From contig CM068370.1 in NCBI GenBank assembly GCA_034769895.1, forward strand, positions 46,862,344-46,926,343: a stretch of 64,000 nucleotides of DNA, read 5' to 3'. The stretch comes from Magicicada septendecula. Lineage: Eukaryota; Arthropoda; Insecta; Hemiptera; Cicadidae. The notes beneath the pieces were generated by a model. The model was not told the DNA's origin and searched no databases. It was given only the letters and a program-made list of their open reading frames with translations. Below are positions 57,759-64,000 of the stretch, piece after piece. The translations under genes and the position numbers were made by a program. Within the stretch, counting starts at the first letter, position 1, and every line of letters starts with the position of its first letter.

Positions 57759-58782
57759 ATGGCAGGAAATGATGAAAGCATTGTGAATGAAATAATTAAT
57801 TTTGACGAATCAGCTGTTATAAACAGCCCCGAAGTACATTCAACACCTAATGTAGGTAAAGATGATAAAAATATAAATATAAATGTTACAAGTGAAACAA
57901 ATATTACAGATGATTCGGGGATTCAAACAACCCCAAAATTGAGTAGGGAGAGTAAAATTAATGATAATGAAGTCAGCTTCACTGACAATAAAACAGAAAG
58001 TCAATCAGCACCTATTTCAATGAATCAAAGTAAAAAAGTTGACGACAGTAGTATGTTAAAAGATTTGTATAGTTTGATATGTAGTATGAAAGAAAATTCA
58101 GAGAAACAACACGATGAAGTGAATAATAAGTTCAATGAACAGAGTAGAAAATTTAATGAACTTAAAGGTGATATTAATGAGGTAAAAAATCAGTATGAGA
58201 GTAAGTGTAACGAATTGAAATGAGATATTGAGAAAGTGGTAGAGTCGGTAGAGGAACAAATTAAAAGTAAAGCAAATCAAATAATTAATAACAAGGTAAG
58301 TGATGACTGTAAAACAAGTGAGAATTATAATGATATGTGTAAAAATGTGGTATTGAGTAGTGATGATAATGATGTTAATTGCAATTCTGAGAATATAGTG
58401 GAAGTAGTATGTGATAATGAAGTAGTAGAAACGAATGTTTGTCAGTTAGTTAGAGAGTGTAATGAAAGTTTAGATGGGCAGAGGGTAAATTTTCCCCAAG
58501 TTTATTGTGAACCAAGGTGTTTACAAATGTTGTTGTTGGGCAAGAGTCCCTTGTTAGTGGAAGACATGAGTTCTTTGAGTTGTTCCCCGAATTTTTATGA
58601 GTTAGTACCCTCTGCATGGAGTGAGAGAGAAAATGTGATATGGTGTTGTGATGAGAGAAAGAGAGAGATACAGATGTTTGAAATAAATAGAGATTATGAA
58701 AGGTTAGTGCAGGTGTTAGATATTGAGAGAGATGAAAAAAGTGAAGTACATTGTGAAAGAGAGATAGATGAATATTTTAATA
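57759..58782 (+). pseudogene. DDGG-family protein of element F, one stop, C-terminus cut off
   Basis: Starts MAGNDESIVNEIINFDESAV. It carries STPNVGKDD, TDDSGIQTTPKLSRESK and SFTDNKTESQS, almost as in element B. A coiled-coil stretch follows. A TGA at 58221-58223 interrupts the frame, which continues without a shift (DIEKVVESVEEQ). The C-terminal half is of the element A type: NFPQVYCEPRC, LLLGKSPLLVEDM, CSPNFYELVPSAWSERE. At 58783 the Tigger2 element interrupts it (NTVESR are transposon-encoded residues), so the DDGG end lies outside the window. N-terminus as B but C-terminus as A: a mosaic. Confidence 0.7.
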
Positions 58783-60567
58783 CAGTAGAGTCTCGGTAAT
58801 TCGAGTTAATTGGGGCTGAGGCAACCTCAAATTTGGAAAAACTCGGATTATACGGATGAAGAAAAAAACAAAGAGTAATGTATAAACAAACGTTTATTGC
58901 TTACGGATAAGAAAACACAAACAATGTAGTACATACCTGAACTAGTTTAAACTCAAAAGATAAAAGGCACACAAATTTATTTTTTAAGAAATTGTCCAGA
59001 GTCTTTTGTTTTAAAATAGATCCTCGTTTTTTAGCAGCAATGTCATGCCATCTTCTAAGCAGCATCGTGTCTGTCGGTGTAGCTTCTGCTTGCTGTTCGA
59101 CATAACGCAATGCAGTGTCTAGCGCTGCCAACCCCTCGGCGTGAGTCATCACGGGTACAGTCTCTGCAGTCACGTCTTCATCACTATTTTCTTCTGCCGC
59201 TTCATTCAGCATTTCAACAATTGAATCATCGGTCACTTCAAACTGTTCATCACTATTCAACCATTCTGAAACATCATTTTCATTTGACTGTTCACAACCA
59301 GGAAGTTTTTTTATCAGTCGTGCTAAGACCAAGTCATGTTCGTCTGTGGTGTTACAACTGTTATTTTCTTCTTTTAAAATCTTGTTCCAAGACTTCTTTA
59401 GTGTTTCTGTCTTTATGTCATCCCATGATTCCGCCACCCAGTAAACTACGTCTTTCATTGTAGTATTCTTTAGAAATTCCACTATGGTTCCCTCGCCTTC
59501 TGTAGTTTGTAGGAGCCTCTGCAGCAGACGACGACGATATTTCTTTTTCAAGCACTCAAAAACGCCTTGGTCCATCGGCTGTATTAAACTCGTCACGTTT
59601 GGGGGTAAGAACAATGCTCTAATTTCGCCACATTTCAGTTCTTCTTCGTCAGGGTGTGATCCAGCGTTGTCAAGGGTTAATATTGCTTTGGGAGGCAAGT
59701 TCTTTTCCTTTAGGTACTTTTTGGTCTCAGGAACAAAACTTTCAAAAAACCACTTCTTAAAAATATTTTTAACCATCCAAGCAGATTTCTGGTTAATGTA
59801 TGTAACAGGAAGCGCAGACAGAGTGATGTTTTTTAAAGCTCTAGGCTTTGCAGACTTGCCTATTAACATTAGCTTCAGTTTATGTTCTCCACTTGCATTC
59901 GATGCAGCAAGAACTGTCACCCTTTCTTTAGATTTTTTGTGGCCTGGCGCAGCATTTTCTTCCCTTGAAGCTAAAGTTTTAGTAGGCAGCATTTTAAAAT
60001 TTAGTCCTGTCTCATCACAGTTGTACAACTGATCGAGAGTAAGTTTTTCTTCTTCTATAACTTTTTAAATCTCTCACAGAACTGTGTGACAGCCTCAGAA
60101 TCCGCAGATAGCTTTTCACCACACATTTCAAGCTGCCTTACGCCGTATCGTTTTTTCCATCTATCCAACCATCCTGAACTTGCTGTAAAATCATCCTCGC
60201 CTTCCTTAAACTGGTTCCTGAAAAACATTGCTTTTTCTTGCAACATTGGGCCTGAAATAGGACTTCCTTTTTGCCTCAATTGACTAAACCAAGTGAACAA
60301 AGCTGCACTCGTTTTTTCATAATCAGATTTCTTCATCGATTTGCGTTCACAGGTTAAAATCCCCATACACTTTTTAGAAGAATAGTTTTCAATCTTGTCT
60401 GTTCCTACGCCAGTCACCAACAGTCACTTCGCCGACTCCATAATCAGCAGCAAGTTTTTTTTAGTGTTTCACCTCAGTCTAATCTTTTTAAGGCTTCCAA
60501 GTTAACACTTAGCGGCACAAACTTCTTCTTAGGCCTACTCTTGTAACTCATTATATACAGTATAAAT
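58783..60567 (-). mobile_element. Tigger2: pogo/Tigger DNA transposon, interrupted by element G
   Basis: Left end CAGTAGAGTCTCGGTAATTC preceded by TA (58781-58782). The right terminus is not present before LTR G starts at 60568, so it must lie beyond the window. The transposase is on the minus strand. Confidence 0.85.
58901..60551 (-). pseudogene. Tigger2 transposase, several frameshifts
   Basis: Starts at 60551 with MSYKSRPKKKFVPLSVNLEA, then a broken CENP-B-type DNA-binding region. 60420-60055 carries the second DNA-binding part (AALFTWFSQLRQKGSPISGP, SGWLDRWKKRYGVRQ). 60028-58901 carries the DDE_1 core: YNCDETGLNFKMLPTKTL, LTLDNAGSHP and LPPNVTSLIQPMDQGVFE, each holding one of the three catalytic acidic positions. 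The C-terminus ends with LRYVEQQAEATPTDTMLLRR. Frames change near 60420 and 60040, so it is inactive. The sequence differs considerably from Tigger1, so they are separate families. Confidence 0.85.
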
Positions 60568-61804
60568 TGTGATCCTCTAATCAATTTGATCACATTTATT
60601 AATATGAAAAGCAATTTAGTGGTTACCTACCGTTACGATCTCTTCTATAGGGCTCCAGGGTCCGATCACATGTAGCTAGATACAAACATGGTTTATAGGT
60701 TAAGCAAAGCACTAACACAACTCATTTTTGAAGAGAATTGATAATTTGAATGCTCAATTGTTGAAATTATTGTTTGACAAATAGATTTACCTGGAGTCAC
60801 ATATTGTGCAACTCGTGCACCTGGTTTGTAACGGAACTTACTAACTATAGCTTACCTTATCATTTCACAAAACACAAACGCAAATATAAAATACAAACAC
60901 AGACACAAACAGCCCAGCTTTGCCCACGCTCACATTCACACTGTAAATTATAAACCCCTTATCATTTTACATTATAACTCCCAGACCCCAAACGCCGGCT
61001 ACGCGGTCACCGCACACACGCATCTTCTCACGAAAATTGCTTGTTCTATATTATTCAAACGTTATGACTGATACAGTTTCTTTTTAAAACCGACCGCGGT
61101 CACATGAATTTATACTGTTTTACACCCTTTACTGGAAAAATTAAAATATTTGTGACGAGCCTACTTGGGCCAGCCCGGTACCGGGGACTGCAGCTTGTAG
61201 ACTGGGAACGGTAACGTAACAGGTACTGCTTGCTTCCGTGGGCGGGAACGGCGGTTCACGGCCACCAGGTTTTCGTCGCCGTTCATGCTTAGTTGTTGTG
61301 TGGTAACCACTTTATGCATGGCATAGAGCTGGTATATGTGTGTGACCAGAGGACAATATTGACTTCGGCTCTGCTGATGTCATTAATAGTAGGCGGGTCT
61401 TTAGCAGTATTTCCGGATGACCGATGAAGAGATGATGAATAATTCTTCGCTCTAGCCATCTTGGTTTTTAGTCAAGAGCGTCACTTGGAGCGCCTGCGTG
61501 AGTGGTGGCGTGTGTGCACTGCCACACACGTACAGAGTTCTTAGAAATTCGTTGAGATGCAAATTCCTTAGCCGAATGACACAATGGAAATTGCGTATCG
61601 CCTTTGTCTCAAACTGTTCAGTCAACACGTGGTCTTACGTAACCGAAATAACGTTGCCATGCGTTCTGTTGTAATCGGATTAACAGTTGTAGCATAATAA
61701 AATTTCACCATATTTTCCTAAAACTCCCGCACAAAAACGAAATAAATAAAATATAAATGCCCCATATGGTAAAAATAAAAATACCCAAAAATTGACACGC
61801 TACA
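60568..61804 (-). repeat. 3' LTR of element G
   Basis: About 1,237 bp. On the minus strand it runs from TGTAGCGTGTCAATTTTTGG to GAGGATCACA, with donor ACG/GTAGGT at 60625-60630. It is closest to LTR B. Confidence 0.7.
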
Positions 61805-61812
61805 ATACCCCC

Positions 61813-61855
61813 TCGATGAGAATTCTGCTGTTCACAACAGAAGAAATCTCATCGA
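61813..61855 (-). ncRNA. 3' hairpin of element G
   Basis: TCGATGAG/CTCATCGA base as in B, with TTCTTCTGTT/AACAGCAGAA above. Followed by GGGGGTAT. Confidence 0.7.
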
Positions 61856-64000
61856 TAAACCCCGAAGAGGACCGGTGAGGAACTGGCGCCAATAACCCCC
61901 TGGTTCTTAATCTCATGGGTACACGACCCCCCTGGCTCAGCGACCATGGACTCATCTGAACGAGATCACTGGACTTCTCCGTAAGAGATCCAAACACCGA
62001 GAAATCGAACAGACTCGTACCACAGCACACCTTGCCTTCTCACATGCTACCCCCCAAAATCCTCAATCCCTGGCTCAGATTATTCCAGATCCTCAGCCGA
62101 TATGGTTCCCCTTGTATGAAAGCTGGGCTGCCTTTAGCAAATACTGGGCTCACACACACTCACATTACATGTTGACATAACACATAGTAAAATTGAAAAA
62201 TTATCTTTTAAGATTTATAAAAAATTTAAAAAATTCAAAATTCAAAATAATATTTTATCAAAAAAATTCTCTTCCTTGTTTTTCTGTTTTTATTTCAAAT
62301 GACTTAACTTAGATATTCCTACTAATCAAAACATATCCTTAATCTAACATGTAATCACTTATAATCTAACAGTACAAGGCAATACAATCGATCAATAAAA
62401 TTAACATGTTAAGTACACACATAATAAAATAATCACTACTCAAAAATATTCATTCGCTGGCAGGCGAAAAATCAAGTTTTTTTTTTCGAAAAAAAAAAAT
62501 TAAAATTTCCAAAAATTTTAAAATTCAAAAAAAAATTTTAATTTATTTAAAGGTTTCCTTCATATTTAAATATTGGTTCGAATTAATTAAACAAACAAAT
62601 AAAATTGACTTCCTACTATACAAGCTTAGTGGGTATATGACCTCATCAGCTGATCGAAACTAGGTCAAGTTCCAGAACCCTTGACCTACATATGTTGTGT
62701 ATACTTTCTGCACCTACATTAAACATCTGTAACAATCTAACTCAAAGCACAAAACATAATAAAATAAAATATTTAAAATGAACAAAATATTAATATAAAT
62801 AATAAACAAATTGACATTTAAATTATTTAAAATAAACACCTTAATTTTATATTATTTCAAAGTTTTGTCACTGGTTTAAAAAACAATCAATTGTATATTC
62901 TTTATCATAAATCTCTCTTTATTTAATAATCTGATTCTCCCTTACTGTGGGTGATTTAAATTATTTGTCCTCATTGACTGTATTAGATCTGTATACATAT
63001 ATAACCTTTACTCTCTGACTCTAATATTAATCAACTTCAACTCCCATGACACCCATCTCTATCAAAATCTCTACCAAAACTCTCTCTAACCCCAACTTAT
63101 CATTTAACACAATTCGCCGCCTTCTATATATATATATATATATATATAAAAAAAATACTCTCCAACCCTTTGTACATAGGATGTGTGTTTCCCTCCCCAA
63201 AGCTCACTCCCTTATGTTGGTTCCTGGACCCTCCCTAGGTAACCCTTTCCGGCGCCAATCGGTCCCTTCCCGCCACAACGCCAGCCGTTGTGGACTCCTT
63301 ATCACACCACCCCCATTTATAAAATTGCCATCCCCAAAAATCTCAATCTCATTACCTTCCTACTAATACAACAAAATAACATCATTAACTACAAAAACAA
63401 CAATATATCAATCAAAAGCTACATAAATTCTCCACAACTACTGTGTCAACATCAATACTTCACAAAATTCTATTACATTACATTAACTCAAAAACAACAT
63501 TACATTATTCTCAGAACAATATTATTCTCTCCTATTTCAACTTCAGCTTTGACTTCAACTTGGACAGATCTACATGTCCCATAAAATATTCATCACCCAA
63601 AACTATCTTTTGTTAACTTTCACAAATCGTTACTTTATTTCTCATTGTAGCAAATTATTTTTATCATTACTTTAAAATATCTGTAATACATTAAAACATT
63701 ACATTGAACTGTAATTACTTGTAACATTTACAAACCAATATACCAGTGACCTGTTATTGCTGATCAGCTGATCCTACTAACACAATGAAACACATCTCAA
63801 ATTTGAACAAATTACATGGAATATATATGTATTTATTTGTCATTGTTCCTCACCTCCTTGTTTCCCATTTCTCTGATTCTGATCATTCATATTAACCGCC
63901 TGCCAGACATTTTAATTATTGGCTTAGTTTAAAATATACACACATAATGAAAACGCATACTGTTACCAATGCTTATATCTAACGTACAACGATAAGATAA
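61856..64000 (-). other. Conserved non-coding 3' tract of element G
   Basis: No gene. On the minus strand it contains the double palindrome (62642-62689), GGAGTCCACAAC (63287-63298, one base different from the other copies), a (TA)n run at about 63126-63148, a GGACA...TGTCC-like inverted repeat near 63563-63580, and GATCAGCTGATCAGCAATAA near 63753. Confidence 0.6.

Larger units (their letters stand above)
41410..64000 (+). mobile_element. Element D: outermost element of the right-hand nested stack (right end outside the window)
   Basis: Visible D sequence: 5' LTR 41410-42736, leader 42737-42979, ORF parts 45577-46028 and about 47270-48059, and non-coding tract 48060-49804. It is split by Tigger1 (42980-45540), a solo LTR (about 46029-47270) and element F (from 49805). 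The rest of D must lie beyond the window, because F has not ended by 64000. The left flank GTCT (41406-41409) is the presumed target duplication. Confidence 0.7.
49805..64000 (+). mobile_element. Element F: DDGG LTR retrotransposon split by E and by Tigger2 (right end outside)
   Basis: 5' LTR 49805-50844, resumed at 57446-57562 after element E. Total length is about 1,157 bp. The primer-binding site is at 57565 and the ORF at 57759-58782. The ORF is broken off by Tigger2, which in turn contains element G. The rest of F is outside the window. Confidence 0.78.
60568..64000 (-). mobile_element. Element G: minus-oriented DDGG LTR retrotransposon, 5' end outside the window
   Basis: 3' LTR at 60568-61804, then polypurine tract, hairpin and conserved non-coding tract up to 64000. 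In element B the ORF ends about 2.8 kb from the 3' LTR, so the DDGG ORF of G would start beyond 64000. It is inserted in Tigger2. Confidence 0.75.

Overview
The window is animal, almost certainly arthropod, nuclear DNA. The only cellular gene visible is the mitochondrial enzyme SDHA (succinate dehydrogenase flavoprotein). Two consecutive exons lie on the minus strand at 40576-40744 and 20128-20323, and both carry GT/AG splice sites. The intron between them is about 20.3 kb. No other SDHA exon was found, so the neighbouring introns must run past both window edges. Nearly everything else is transposable elements inserted into these introns and into one another. The arthropod call rests on intron structure, on the mix of element classes (pogo/Tigger, hAT, P/THAP, non-LTR, Ty3-like, hammerhead-bearing fold-back) and on low GC. 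No species can be named.

The dominant component is one diverse family of LTR retrotransposons without pol. I call its members Z, A, B, C, D, F, E and G in window order. LTRs are about 1.1-1.3 kb, begin TGTARYGGG and end in CA. Insertions make 4-bp target duplications (A GTTT, B ACCT, C ACTG, E CCTT). Each has a primer-binding site next to the 5' LTR and a G-rich polypurine tract next to the 3' LTR. Each codes for one protein of about 340-475 aa with a coiled-coil-like N-terminus, a conserved C-terminal region and an invariant end, DDGG-stop. The protein is followed by 1.4-2.8 kb of conserved AT-rich DNA with no long ORF. No protease, reverse transcriptase, RNase H or integrase is present, so the elements look non-autonomous. 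I do not recognise the protein.

Layout. 1-484 is a minus-oriented LTR piece. 485-19500 is element Z, split by A (3866-10498) and by B (12203-19221, whose 5' LTR holds a complete inverted LTR). 19501-19905 is another minus LTR piece. 20128-20323 is an SDHA exon. 20640-23450 holds a decayed Ty3-like pol remnant, split by an 893-bp non-autonomous hAT element, and a non-LTR scrap. 23676-39390 is a decayed hAT element containing C (25588-39055, minus). C itself contains a 5'-truncated non-LTR element, a pogo-type element and a P-element-like THAP transposase pseudogene. 39623-40282 is a near-perfect palindrome with a hammerhead ribozyme motif in each arm. 40576-40744 is an SDHA exon. From 41410 to the window end there is a nested stack: D holds Tigger1, a solo LTR and F; F holds E and Tigger2; Tigger2 holds G, which runs off the right edge.

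Signals not explained by the gene calls: a hairpin beside the polypurine tract supported by compensatory changes between copies; a splice donor kept near the 3' end of almost every LTR; mosaic N- and C-terminal halves of the DDGG protein; primer-binding sites that differ between close relatives; and conserved palindromes in the non-coding part. All alignments were made by eye.
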